Origin: Kryptolebias marmoratus
Taxonomy: Eukaryota > Chordata > Actinopteri > Cyprinodontiformes > Rivulidae
DNA: 64,000 nt
Assembly (NCBI RefSeq): GCF_001649575.2
Contig: NC_051433.1
Coordinates: 14,505,044-14,569,043, forward strand
Reading direction: 5' to 3'
Position numbers and translations under genes: made by a program. Under the pieces are notes generated by a model. The model was not told the origin of the DNA, did no database searches, and saw only the letters and a list, made by a program, of their open reading frames with translations. This document shows positions 1 to 64,000 of this stretch, piece by piece (the first letter of the stretch is position 1; every line of letters begins with the position of its first letter).

Positions 1-545
1 ATGAATGACCTGTGTTAACCTCTGAAGAGGCCAATAGGATTATACTGTAATTTGACTCCAGTGCGCCCCCTATAATAGTCGAAGAGTTATATCTCCCTGA
101 TACCTCATCCGATCTGCATGACATTTTTTGTGCATCACCAGTGAGCACTCTTGCACACATTAGTGTGGTACTTTAATTACAACACTTAAGCCCCGCCCAC
201 TAAGGATTTTTGGGTGACTGAAACTCTGAAACGGTGCACAGTAGGTAGGTCAAACTTTACAACGTGACTCCCCATGGGTCAACTATCAGCCTTAACTTCA
301 AGTTAACAAGGTCAAAGGTCATGAGAGCCCATGTGCTCTAACTCTTCAACCATTAGACGTAGGAAGGTCAAACCTCACACCATGGCACAGGACTGGTATT
401 GATCCTGACTGAAGGCAATTTGGGACATTTGCTGTAAAAGCCACCTAGTGGACGGTGCAGGAAAGGCGCGACAGCATAGACTGCGGTCGCCAGAGCTCCC
501 GCGGTCGCAAGGCCAGAGCGGCGCTGAGCTGCGAGGGCCGCCAAT
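1..545. repeat. probable dispersed teleost repeat, family not assigned
   Basis: Phrases such as 'gttatatctccctgatacc' and 'aagccccgcccac' are typical of a common interspersed repeat in percomorph fish, as I recall them. A GC-rich block (about 455-545) inside AT-rich DNA supports a foreign origin. No terminal repeats could be placed because the left end is cut by the window. Confidence 0.4.
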
Positions 546-1548
546 GCTGCTTGCAGCTTTAATATTAGCTTTGTTCTTCATAGTAAACCCTACTTCCTGT
601 TTTATTTTGTAGAGTCCTTGTTCTTCCTTGTTCCTCACCTGATCATCATTACTAATTAGCACACCTGCCCTTCATTTAGTGATTCTCTCTCAGTTTGTCT
701 CTTGGTTTCCTTTGCTCAGGGCACAGATTGTTCTGTTCAGTTTTATTCTGATTTCTGCTTTTTTCCCCTTTTCCTCTCTCTCTCCTTATTCTTCTTCCCC
801 CCTCTCTTTTCTCTTTCTTCTCCCCTCTATCTTTCTATGATGTGTGCAACTTTTGTTTCTTTGTTGTAAGAAAGCCAACTATTGTCCTCTTAACCTGTTT
901 CTACACATTTAAGTCTTCTTTCCACCACCTTTTTTTTATTTTCAAAAGTGCACTTTAATAGCTCTATATGGTGCTAATTGAGCTACATAAAGGTAAATGT
1001 TGGATGTTATTTCTCTAATTAACCTTTTGTTCCTGATAAGCAGCCATTTGATTGATCAGTTGTTCTTAAATTTCTTAGCACCACACTACACACTCTGCAT
1101 ATTATCTCTAATGTAAGCTCATTTTAGTTGCATGGAAAACCTGTGGGATTTGAAGACTTTGAGAGTTTACACATATTTTGTTTTCTGGTATTTTAGGACG
1201 TTTTAGAATGAAGCCCTGTCTAAACAGATTGTGTCTGTCTTATTTGACAAATGAGCAATCAGCAATAAAATAGAAAAGCACAAGGTGTACCAGGCTTTGT
1301 TCAAATATTGCACCATAGGATATAGTGACACAGTTTATTCAAAAGTTGAAACATACTTTTTTGTGTTGACAGATATTTTGGGTTCAGCAGCCAATAATTC
1401 ACTGAGAATGCATGTTAGGTGTTTTCCTATAACATTTATAAAAACTTACTCTCGTCAGACATCTTCTATTGATAAGCTGATAGTAAAAAACCTTTAGGTT
1501 TAACATTTTAACGAATTGCATTTAGTTTGATTGTTGTGTTTCCCTCAG
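1..1548. other. 5' intron of col7a1 with a dispersed repeat in its first ~550 bases
   Basis: No exon is visible. The first visible exon starts in phase 1, so a coding exon must lie left of position 1 and this is intron. About 1-370 resembles a dispersed teleost repeat (a 'cgccccctat' block, 'ccctgatacctcatccgat', 'aagccccgcccac'). A short GC-rich patch follows at about 455-545, then AT-rich sequence with a pyrimidine-rich stretch at about 735-835. Confidence 0.7.
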
Positions 1549-53386
<51,838 letters not shown>

Positions 53387-54715
53387 TTGTGGATAACGCC
53401 TCCCATGCTAAAGGACTGTTTTTATAGATCATAATGTTTTCTGATGTCAGTAGTTTTGTTTATTTTTGTTTATTTATTTTTTCTTTAAACCCATCCAAGC
53501 TTTACTTTGCATTGGAATGCCATATCACAACCACACTTCTAGGTTTTTCCAAAAAATAGAAACATTTCTCATAGGGTTACAGTACTCTAGAGTGCTGTAG
53601 TGAGAAAACCAAATGTTCACATTTCAGGAAAAAAAAAAGATTTCTTGTTTTTCAGATTTTGGTTTTTGCCGCAGTATCAACTCTGTATTGTTTTCAGTTT
53701 AGTTCATAAATCCCACAGACAGGATCGCTAGAGAAAGGGCAAACGGCTCAACTAACCTTATCTTTTTTACATTCACAATGTTTACCTTTCAAATCTTTTT
53801 TTTTTTTTGGACTGCTGCAGGTATTTCTAATATATAAATTCAAAACATCTTCAAATCCTAAATCTTGGCTAGATGCACAAACAAGGAAGTTGTACGCAAC
53901 TCCTGTGTCTGTTTGGCATCCTTATTTTTTTTATAGTTTTAATAGTTAAATCAGTAAAACAGTTGTATGTCCATGAAACTCAAGTCCTCTGACTGCAAGT
54001 TTTCTGCTGTTGCCTAAGTGTGTTAACTTGCACGGTAGTATCCATGTCTCGATCTTATTCCAGAAATTATGTTTACATGGAATTTGAGAACTGAGTATTT
54101 TTATTTCTGCAGGTCATTTAGAATCCAGATTAGTAATTATATAGTACTATAAGTATGTGTACAGATTAAAGCACTTAAAATAATGGGTTTTATTTCTCCA
54201 TCTGAATCACTTTAATTATTTTTCCAAAGAGGGTATCCAGGAACCTAAATCTGGGATTTAAAAGCCACAAAAACATACTTTTTTAACAGACTTCTCTTAG
54301 CTGCATATCTAGATTTCTAAAACCAGAATCATGTTTACCAAACAACCAGGATACTGTTGAACATGTAAAGATAATCTTTACACCAGAACCATCCATTCTC
54401 AATACAGTCCTTTCTCTTCTCCACGCAAAACTAACACTGATTCATCAATTCTTATCGACAGTATTAAAAATGAAGAATCAAGCACAATATTCTTTGTACA
54501 TAAAGTTTTATTATTTTGGGGAAAGTTGTTACTTTTATCATGAATGCATGTTTACTTGCCAAAGAAAAGGTGCTATTTTTTGTTTCAAAAGGTATTTTTC
54601 TACTGTGTTGAAAGTGTTACCTTGTGTTTCTGTGTGGTACGAGCTTTTCTGTGGACATTTTGAATAAACTAAATGTCTGATTAAAAATAAAGTAAGCTTA
54701 TCATTTTGTTGTGCT
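53387..54715 (+). other. col7a1: col7a1 3' untranslated region
   Basis: AT-rich 1.3 kb after the stop, with no long open frame. End set by two AATAAA signals at 54663 and 54686. Exact cleavage site not determined. Confidence 0.7.
54663..54691 (+). terminator. col7a1: polyadenylation signals (two AATAAA)
   Basis: AATAAA at 54663-54668 and 54686-54691, followed by a T/G-rich stretch (about 54703-54730) suited to cleavage-factor binding. First such pair after the stop codon that has a GU-rich partner. Confidence 0.75.
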
Positions 54716-56189
54716 CGTAATTTTGTGTTAGACGTAATGGAAACTCGATATGTATTTGAGTAAATGTCTTATTTGAGGTTTGAAAACTGATAGGATTTTA
54801 ACTCGTCGCTACATGAATGTTCAGTGGAGAAGATAAGGGCAGAAGTTTGATATGTGTGTGTGGGTGTGTGTGTGAGAGAGACCTATTAGATGTTCTAATT
54901 TCATCAGCAGATTTTATTAATGAGAGGATTTTCTGCCTGTTGGCCTCGACTCCATCTCCTGTGTTTTTCCATGCTCTCTGCCCTCGGTTGATTTCCCCTG
55001 GTTGGTGTCACGCTCGTTCCATATCAACTTCATCTCACTTCATCTGCCGTCACACAACTTTATCGACTCCTCTTCTCCTGTCTGAATTTATTTCAAAAGT
55101 TATTTCAGTCATTTTCTCATCAGGGTATAGGATTTTTTTTTCTGTTTTGGATGTGTAACAGATTATAAATAGTAATAGTAATAAAATAATGAATAGAAAG
55201 GGCATGAATGTGACACGCTGACAGAGCTGCTGAATGCATGAACCAATGGATGGAAAACACTTTATACAGGCAAAATTTAACCTTTCCTCAATCAAAAGTA
55301 ACAACTTTTTCTATTGTTTTAAAGGTCTATTTTAGGTTTTTAGCATTGAACTTAAAAAAATGCCATTTCCATTTTGTTTTCTAATTTTGTTTTGTTTCCA
55401 GTTTGTTTCCAAGCTTAAATGGTTTTTAGATTAGGAGTTTAAATGAATAAATAAACAAATACTCTCATTCACTGTCGAAAAGACACAATGTGTGAAATCA
55501 GATGTAAGTGCAGAATGGCTTTGTGTATTTGCTTTCTGGGTTACATAAAATGGTACTTAACCACCCAAATTTCAGAGCATCGTTGCTCATTTCACATCAC
55601 AGCTTGAAGCTTTTCCTCTGAATCTTCATCAACCAGCTGACTTCAATTATTGGAGTGCAAACAAAATCTAAAACACTACTTTAAATACACATCTGCCAGA
55701 AAATCTGCTTCCTGCATTTATTTCAATCTGCTCATTTCCTCATGCCTCTTCCCTGTAGTGTGTGTGTGTGTGAGAAAGTGAGTGGATGTGGTGTTACAGA
55801 TACATTTCACATATCCTAAAAATAGCAGCCATCACTGATTTCAGCAGCCGTAGCCAGCCTGCTTTATGCAATCTAAAGCCTTTTGAGACTTCTCGCAAGT
55901 CTTTGAAGGGACTGTAAAGATAGTAACTGAGTGTGTGTGCTCGATGCATGTTTGAAGTGGAAGGATGGGGAGTTTTATGTAAAGGGTTCACTGCAAAATT
56001 GTGTCTCAGTGAAATAAGGGGAGACTTAATAACCTTAGCTAATTTGATATGCACTTTGCCAGTTTTGGGGAATCCTAAAGACTCTCTTTGTGAACATAAA
56101 CAGACATCATGACTCAAGGTTGTCCTTCACAGACCAATGAAAACTGCACTGCTTAAACCTGTGACATTATGCTGACGTTTGTTAGTCCT

Positions 56190-56300
56190 AAAACAATGCT
56201 GTGTCAGTCTGTGATAAAACAGGACCCAAATGTAGAACTGAAGAGGCTGAAGGCAGACAACTGAAGATAAAAAAAAACTTTATTCCAAAAAGAAACCTTA
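56190..56300. repeat. possible decayed dispersed repeat
   Basis: 'ctgtgataaaacaggaccca', 'agaactgaagaggctgaagg' and a poly-A then 'ctttattccaaaaag' follow the order of a common fish DNA-transposon-derived repeat. Compare 43487-43915. Ends not defined. Confidence 0.45.
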
Positions 56301-59300
56301 GAATAGTGCATCAACATTAAATTAAAAATACTACAGGCAATAAAGCTGACTAGACAAAATAACTGATACATGTTATGAATAATGGAGTAAAGCACAATTT
56401 AGCACTGAATAAAAGAAAATAATTTATGCTGAGGAAGGTAACTGACTAAACAACAGGGATGCTGATTGTTAAAATAGTTTGATTTTAATATTACAAAAAC
56501 CCAAAAGAAATTCAAAATTTGCTCTGAGATTTACCACAGATACTCCATACTCAGCTAAACCAGAGGAAAACACTTTGATGCAGCATCAGTATTCGCTTCT
56601 TAATAATTTCAAGCCATATTTACAACACATGTAGAGTAATCATGGTACCATGGAGTTGTCAGTGAGTCAACAGCCTCCAGTAGTGGATGGCAGTGGTTCC
56701 AATGCTGCAGACAATAATAGCAAAATCAAGGTAAAGAACTTTAGTCCTGGATAGTTTCCACACTACAAGGAAGGAAGTAATCCAGCCTGTAGAGTAGCAC
56801 AAACACCACAGATTTCACCACACAAGCAAAGCAACTTTCTCTCAGAGCCGATGTGGATTCGGCCGAGGGCTCGTTCAGGTTCCTCACTCCACTGAAAGCT
56901 ACACTCTTTAATACTTCATGTTTGACTCTTTCAATCTATCAGTGGATTTGGCATGTAGTTATTAGCTGAAGTACTGGTTTGTTTTTAGGCTGATGGGTGG
57001 TGGCATCGCTACAAGCTTCGTATATATCCTTCTGGGTCCTGTATGTCATGGGTCATGATTGATAAGGCTTGCTTCTTACTGCTGTTGTAAGACCCCCATC
57101 AGATTGTGATTTGGGCTGTTTGGAAGTTCATAGAGCACCTCTAAATTGTTTTTCATGCTCCTTGAGACATTTTACAACTGTTTTTGTGCTTAATGCTTTT
57201 CTGCTACTGTGGAGGAGTGATGTTCCTATGTTTTGGAGTGGTTGGTCTTCATTTAACAGTGGCCAATGTAACATCCAGCTGGAGGCTGAGTTTTTCAAGA
57301 AGAGTATTGTGTTACAATAACATGCAAAGTTCTCGACACTTTACCTGTTTTTAGTTGTAACGTATTGGCAAATTGCTGTATATAGACAGAATTAAAAATC
57401 TTGAAAGATACTGTAATCGTGAAATTCAAAAAGGAAACCATAGAAGTTGTTTTTGTTTGCATTTTTTTTTTTATCCATGCTCCTCGGGGGTATTTAGGAG
57501 TCTCCGTGATCCTTCTGCTGACTTTGTTGAGGACAATCATACTCGTGCTGTGAACTGCCCGTCTGAAGCCAGAACTCCTCTTTACACTTTTCCTTGGATA
57601 AGAAGTATGCAGAAACACGTCTAGCAGTTGTTCATTTTTCCTCTTCAGTGACCTTGGCTGTTTAAAGCCCCAGGGTCTTAAGTTGGCAGAGAGCTGCATT
57701 GGTAGAACCTCGCCAAGAGAAAAAAGGATCAAGCCAAAGTCTCCCTCTCGCCATCACTCCTCTCTCTCTTAACTCTTGCTCTTTTTTTTCTACTGCCACC
57801 CACTTGCATCCACAAGTACAAAGGCTGTTGCTATAGCAATGAAACATGTAAGAAATGTGCTCGATCCCACTTTCACCCTTGTTAACATACTAGTATATGA
57901 TCCATATCGCTTATGTTTGTGTGTTTGTTTTGCTTGTTTGCGAACGCTGCTTGTCATGAAAAGCGCAGGAAGTGGTTGTGTGTATAGCCGCTTTTATCTG
58001 CACAGCTTACTAATATCATTGGACAGGTGGTGTGGATAGTAAAGTACTGGAGTAAGCCAAATCAACAGAAGCCTCACTGGAAACATGCCTCTATAACCAA
58101 TTAAAGCATTCATAGCAACTGCGCGAGACATGAATATTTCTAGTACCTCTACTAATTCAATTCCCCCCCAAAAAAGAATGTATTTATTTTTTTAGTTTTT
58201 ATGATTGGGTGACTTTGAGCGACTCAACGTCTTTGCTTAAACCAATCCTTTGTGTGCTAATTCAGCTGTAACAGCACATTAGTGTCAACTACACACAGAA
58301 CAACCTAATGGGCGACTTCTGGTAGTTACACTTATTATATTTATAAGGTCATGACACTTTATGTGTATGTGGGAAGAAAAGTTTGGCTAAATAAAACTTG
58401 CACTTACAGGACACAGTTTATATGTGCTGTTCCCAGCAGGTTTCTTTAATCCTCTGACCCCATGTTTGATCTGTTCTTGCTCCTGAAGTTTGAAGGTAAG
58501 AACTGAGTAACACAAGCTCCACCCCTGTCTCTTTAAGTCCTTCACTTGAGGACTCACAGTTGTGCCAGTCTAAGCATTTATTCAGTGTATAGATCTTAGG
58601 TTAACCTCTCTGCACCCCTAGCTCTACTAAGAACTTGCACTTTCAATAAGAAGCAAATTCTGAACACACAGCCCTGTCTGAGTTCACATCAAATTTAAGT
58701 TTTTATGTGTGACATATTTGTGCCTAATGATGTGTTGTGAACAGGGATCTGCTTTAAATTTACTGTCACACTCCTGAGATTTTCAAAAGTTGGGCAGAAT
58801 GTCTTTCACTTCCTCACTTTGCCTCCTCTCCTGTCAATCTCCTGCATGGAAATAGAGCAGCAAAGGTGTTGTTTACCCTGTTAATCTATCCTCCAGGAGA
58901 TGAGTAAGCCGTTCTCTTCATTACAACTCTGATGAGGTCCGGCCATCTGTGTGTCACAATGTCTCAGCATTATTGAAAAATCCCCACGGGATGCCCCATG
59001 TTCAAGGCTCATCTCTTCCTGCTGTAATGCAGATAATCATTCTATTTCAGGTAATGAAGGTCTGATATTTTTACAGGTCCTGGGCTCGTCCTATCCATCA
59101 ATCTTCCCTGCCGTTCTTTTCCTTCACTCTTTCCCCATCTTTCATCTCTCCAGAGATCCACTTCCCCTTTTGACTCTAAGCTAAACTGAAATCTGTAATT
59201 TTGCAGCTGACTAGGAAGCAAAGAGTGGTGGAAATTGTCAGTTACTGCGACAGTTGAGGAGATAGAGATAAGATAAGATCCTGTAAGGCATTGCCTGTTT

Positions 59301-61981
59301 ATTGGAACTGGTACGACACCTCAACCTGTTTCTGATAAAACAGTAACACAAACCATCCTTCTTACAGTTCAGGGTGACCTTTCAGAATATAAGATTTCAT
59401 GCACTGTAAAACTGGTCGTTGCCTGTTTGTTATTTCAATATATTATTCTGTCAGTTTGAAAAACTATTACCATTGTTGTTGTAATAACATGACATTATTA
59501 GTTAACTTTGTCCTTACTCAAAAAGAAATGGTTAATTAAAAGTTCTTGCCCAACTTAATCAGAAAAATATATCAACTTGACGTTGGAGGTCAGTAGGGTG
59601 GATGGATGGATTCAAATATTTATCACGGGTTTGATGTCCTGCCTCTCCCAGCTAAGGTCAAGGTCATCAATCATGGCTTTGTTTTCGCTGGTTTTAATAC
59701 ACTTACAACACGAAACATTTCGGAAAAACTAGGAATTTCTTTCAACCATATCAACAGTCAGTGAATATTGTGCAAATATCTCGCGTGCAAGTTATTCCAA
59801 CACATCGCATTCGTTTTTCTGAAAGTTGTATTGTTGCATTTCAATTAATATATCTCATGTAGACACATTTAATTAAGCTAAAATAGATTTGCACATTCAA
59901 ACAGCTGAAAATACCAGAGTTACACAAGAACGCCATTTCTCTAAACGGAGGGTCTTTAAATAGCTGTCAAAATCAGGTAATATATTATTGCTCCTACCCT
60001 TTTCACTGAACAGCACTTCAAAAGTTCTGAACTATCATTTTAATAAACTCATTGGGTTATTTTGTTCATTGCCAGATGCTTGTTTCACTTTGTTGCCTCC
60101 AATATATCTATTGACACGTGATGTGAGTTAAATACATGTGATACATATAAATTGCAAATATATAAAGACAAAAGCTGTATAAATAGGTAAACTGTGAAAT
60201 TTTGTCAATAAACAACAAATTGTAAGCTGCTTTGTAGAACTTAATCAAGGTGAAAAACACACCATGTACAGTAAATGTGAGTTGTTTATTTTTTTATGTG
60301 AAGCAGAAAGAACCCGAACATCCAGCTGAGCTCACCAGTGAGATCCTGCTGTAATTGAAGCTGTATCTTAAATTTCAGTGTTGGTTTTAATGGTTTATCC
60401 ATAGTTTTTAATTCTGCCTCACTCCTATATTCATTTGAAGGTAATGGCTTTAAAACGTTATCTTCAGCTTAACTATGTCCCACCTTAATAACTTATTGTG
60501 CTGTTGCGTCACACCCACGGGATCATTCTATGAATGACTTTTCCTATTAACTAATGTCGCCCAACCACTGCAGCTTCCCAGTGTAATTGCCTATTGATTC
60601 ATTAAAATTTGCATAACTTAAAGCTCCTTTTGAAGGAAAATTGTAACAATGAATGCAGCAATTTCAGCCTGACACAGAAGGAAAAGTTTGGCACTGACGG
60701 ACAAATTGTTATTTTGTCAAAATGGAGGAAGATTGCTGAGGTGGGACAGGATGACATCCTCCTTGTCTGTGCAGATGGATATATGTGAGCTGTCTGAGAG
60801 GATGTATCAGTGTGAAATACTGAGCTGCAGGGCTCCCTCACTCTTATTTAGCACAATATATCTGGCAGGTTTTAAGTGATATTGCCATTCTACGTCAAAT
60901 GGCAACCTTACGCTCTGACAAAAAATTGCAAACAAGGACTGTGGTTTGTTGTAAAAGCAGCTGAAATATATGTGAGATGATGACAAATGTCAGGTTTATG
61001 CATGCAGTTGACATACAGAAGGGGTCCTGCTGTTAATATAGTGCTGAAAAGCATCTCAGTGGGTATATAGAAGGGAATTGACAGGCTGCAGGTGTGGATG
61101 AGGAACAGGAGTGCTGGGATGAACACAGGATTGTGGATGTCAGATGGGAGAGCAGGCCTCAAAGGAAGAGGTCAGGACAACAAAACAAACAAAAAAAGAG
61201 TCAGGGCATGGAGGCAGACAGGGGATGGGGGGTGGGGAGGTTGAAGTGGCAGGTCAGCAAGTGTGGCTCATCCCCCATCCATCACATAGTCCCTTTGTGG
61301 TTCAATCAAACCAGAAAAGTCTTGACTGAGTTTGACTGCAGGAGCATGAGTGTAGTCATGCAGACACCTGTGCCCACCATTGCATACAAGACAAAAATAT
61401 CTGATGAAACTAGAATCATGATTCTCTTTTATTGAAAACCACACGTGCTCCACAAACATGCAATAAGTAAATTGAAAATGTGAAACTTTTTTTTTCTAAT
61501 GTCTGTAATTTAGAGTGAAAATGTGTTTTTCAGAGCCTGCCTTTGGGGACCCTAGATAGTAGAGGATTGCTCTGTAGCCATATTGTGTGTGGTGATAAAA
61601 CTAATTTCACAGGCCATTAGACTTATTTGAAAAGTAGCAAGCGGAATCACAGTGGGCATACAGCAGCAAGAAAATTATAGTTTACTGTGCCTCCAAATAC
61701 CAGCTAAAGATGATTGGCCAGCCCTAGTGGGTCACAGAGTCATGGTGACTCTGTCAATATTACACCTACTGTGCAGGTCCAGGGCTGCTTCCTGGGCGCA
61801 CTAATGAGAAGGTTAAATCAAGCTGTCACTCTACCCCCCTCCTAGGAAAAGGCACCATGATGTTATACAAATACACTTCAGAGGTGGCATTTAGTGAACC
61901 ACCTCTCTGTGCCTTGCTACCTCTTCTTTATGCTGGCCAAAGGTAAATTAGTTTCCTCTCAATTATAATGCAGGGCTTTAA

Positions 61982-62505
61982 AGGGATAGTTCAGATCCTT
62001 TGAAGTGGGGTTTTGAGGACTGGTTATGAACAATTAATATCTTACTTGTTGCAGGTAGCTCTTTGAACAATCTTATTTTGAAGAAATTAGGTTTATTTTG
62101 ACTGGATTTACAAGCTCATGGCTAATTTGGTGTCGACTTGCATTGTTCATTTCATGGTTCCTATACTGTAACTCCTTCTGGAGATTTCTAGTTCTATTTC
62201 AAATGCTGCTCTAAAAATCAAACCATAAGCCCTCCAAAAACACACAGCTCTAACTAGGGCGTTCTCCTTTGTTATTGTTGATGAATGTCATGTGCATAAG
62301 TGATGTGGCTGACTGTTGTGCCAGTGTTACACAATCACAGCATTTTCCTGACTGTGTGAAAGCAAGTGCATAAATCTTAATAAGCACTCCATAATGGGAG
62401 TAGCAATCTGTATGCACCTCAGAGGCCTTTTAACTTGGTCTGAAAGAAAATAATTCCTCTTAACTTTTCTACCAAAACCTACTTTAAAAGATTTAAACTA
62501 TCACT
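61982..62505. mobile_element. TTAA-flanked foldback/MITE element, 524 bp
   Basis: TTAA at 61978-61981 and 62506-62509. The left end AGGGATAGTTCAGATC and the reverse complement of the right end AGTGATAGTTTAAATC show the same family as 31093-31939. Shorter than that copy, no open frame. Confidence 0.8.
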
Positions 62506-64000
62506 TTAATTGACTGGACATCAATCAAAGAGCTTTTTTTTCCATCCCTCTCTTTAATTTATCTATTTTTCTCTCCTCCTCTGCACTTTACTTTACTGGC
62601 TGCCCTTCTCACTCCACCTCACTGATAATCCTCTCCATCTGCCCCATACTCCTGGCTCAGCATTTGCTTCACTCAAACCTCGGCTCAAGGTCATTTTGTT
62701 ATGCCACAGCAGCTTCACAAAGATTTTTTCTAGTGCCTACTTCCTTTAATCAGGCTCTCTTTCTTCCTAATGCCATCCCATGCATACAGTTATTAGATTA
62801 CACAGTTTGATGGTTGATTTTTATCATCCCTTCTTTCAGTATTGTCTCAGCGTCTCTGCTTATGTCTTATGTCTGCTTCAAAGCACTTTACTCTGCTGTG
62901 CTGTATTAGTTGGAATTCAGCGAATGACAACTCCCTCGGTCACACTGGGTTTATTGCTTCCTCATCTCTCGGCTTTATCTGATCAATCTTGCCACTTGTT
63001 TTCAAGTGCCTTTCATTCGAGCTGAAAATGAAGCTGAGTCAAAGTAGGTGCAACATTTTAATTTGCACTTTCTCCGTTTTATGGCATGCTGCAGTTGGTC
63101 ATCTTTCCTGTCCGTGATTGTAATAAGGTTAACTTGTGTCCACAGCATGTTTCTGTCGCATTCGAGGGCACATCCAGCTGTGTCTGAATATAAATGACTG
63201 CTTGAACATGGTCCAATTATGTCCTCAAAATCCAGTTTTCAAATCCAAGAAAAAGGTGGCAGTTATCTCTAGTCATCAATCCAGCCTGTGATGGTGGTTC
63301 TTTGAATCCTGTAGGGTAGTAAAAGAATGCGTTAACACAAAGTGGAGTAAATTTTAATTTAATTTAATCAGTTGTAGATAACAACAAAGCGGTTCTTATT
63401 ACAAATTTAATTTAATTTACTTTTGGTTGTGCTAAAAATAGAGAATCTGAACAACTCCTAAAGACCAGTTACAACCCACACATGGAGAAATGTTTGCATA
63501 TTTTTACTTTTTTTACACAGTTTTTCCATCTAGGGAGCATATAGTTAGAGCTCAGGCATTCATCAGCATCCAAATCCAAACCTTCTTACTATAAGGCATT
63601 CTGCACCACAAGCTACACTCATTATTTATTAACTGACTTGGGTGATCTCTGTCCTCTCCTTTGACACCATCACCATTAATTTGAAATTCATGGTGTGAAT
63701 ATACATCTTCAACAAGTCTTCCAATCTAAAAAAAACCCGAAAAAGTAAAAACCTAATGGGTTTTTTGTATGAATTGTAAAATTAGTGCTTTCTGAACTAA
63801 GATACACCAAGACATTTATAACATATTTTCTTTCACAACTTTTAATTTAATTTGAACACTCTATTTTCTAGGGTTGCCAGGGTGACGCTTCTCATGGATA
63901 TTTTTACATAATGGAGGTTGTTCTGAAAAATAAATTAAGAAAAATATTTGTACTTTTCTACATGGTCACTCAGCATGTCTCACAAAGAGCATGCTATTTA

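Larger units (their letters stand above)
54716..64000. other. 9.3-kb intergenic region, no gene recognised
   Basis: I see no exon chain, conserved domain or RNA gene on either strand. Short TG tracts lie at about 54857-54873 and 55759-55770. A repeat-like block lies at 56190-56300. A TTAA-flanked foldback element is at 61982-62505. A purine-rich patch is at 61140-61250. Open frames here are all short (the longest is 145 codons, minus strand 57732-57295, no match recognised). Neighbours known from mammals (UCN2, PFKFB4, UQCRC1) were not found. Confidence 0.65.

Noticed and set aside
54716..64000. A search by eye for urocortin-2, PFKFB4 or UQCRC1-like exons next to col7a1
   Set aside because: No frame resembles these neighbours of the mammalian gene; synteny may differ or they may lie further away.

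Overview
The window holds the 3' four-fifths or so of one very large multi-exon vertebrate gene on the + strand, followed by about 9 kb with no recognisable gene. The gene is the collagen alpha-1(VII) chain (col7a1), the anchoring-fibril collagen of the skin basement membrane. The identification rests on domain order (six fibronectin type III domains, a von Willebrand factor A domain with a lost metal site, about 1,630 residues of interrupted Gly-X-Y helix with a ~39-residue hinge, a NC2 tail with the HCAC cysteines, a C-terminal Kunitz domain) and on stretch-by-stretch agreement with mammalian type VII collagen as I remember it. AT-rich short introns, many TA/TG microsatellites and teleost-style dispersed repeats point to a ray-finned fish, probably a percomorph. 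The species cannot be named.

Layout. 1-1548: repeat-containing upstream intron; signal peptide, VWA1 and the first FN3 domains lie left of the window. 1549-6448: six FN3 domains. 6536-7910: VWA2. 8055-8096: two-cysteine end of NC1. 8267-49368: 85 collagen exons, nearly all phase 0, starting with a Gly codon, most often 36 nt. 23835-24953: hinge. 49502-53386: NC2 (cysteine exon, 9-nt microexon, tyrosine/acidic exon, Lys-rich linker, Kunitz domain, short terminal exon). 53387 to about 54715: 3' UTR with two AATAAA signals. 54716-64000: intergenic, with a TTAA-flanked foldback element and simple sequence.

I traced 108 exons with 7,796 coding nt (about 2,598 residues). The frame stays open across every junction, so the allele looks intact. 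An assembly gap (N, 44637-45305) falls inside one intron. The flanking exons join in register with the mammalian protein, so no coding sequence appears to be missing.

The large introns hold the accessory content: TTAA-flanked foldback/MITE elements, a hAT-like or similar TIR element in two copies, a dispersed repeat in three copies, two LINE reverse-transcriptase remnants, a 113-bp insertion with perfect target duplications, and several microsatellites. I found no RNA gene, CRISPR array or new multi-gene system. The most interesting points are within col7a1: the cysteine-bearing microexon, a GC-AG intron, tandem NAG acceptors, a 3' splice site built on a TG microsatellite, an exon fusion in the FN3 array, and a basic NC2 linker with a furin-like site.
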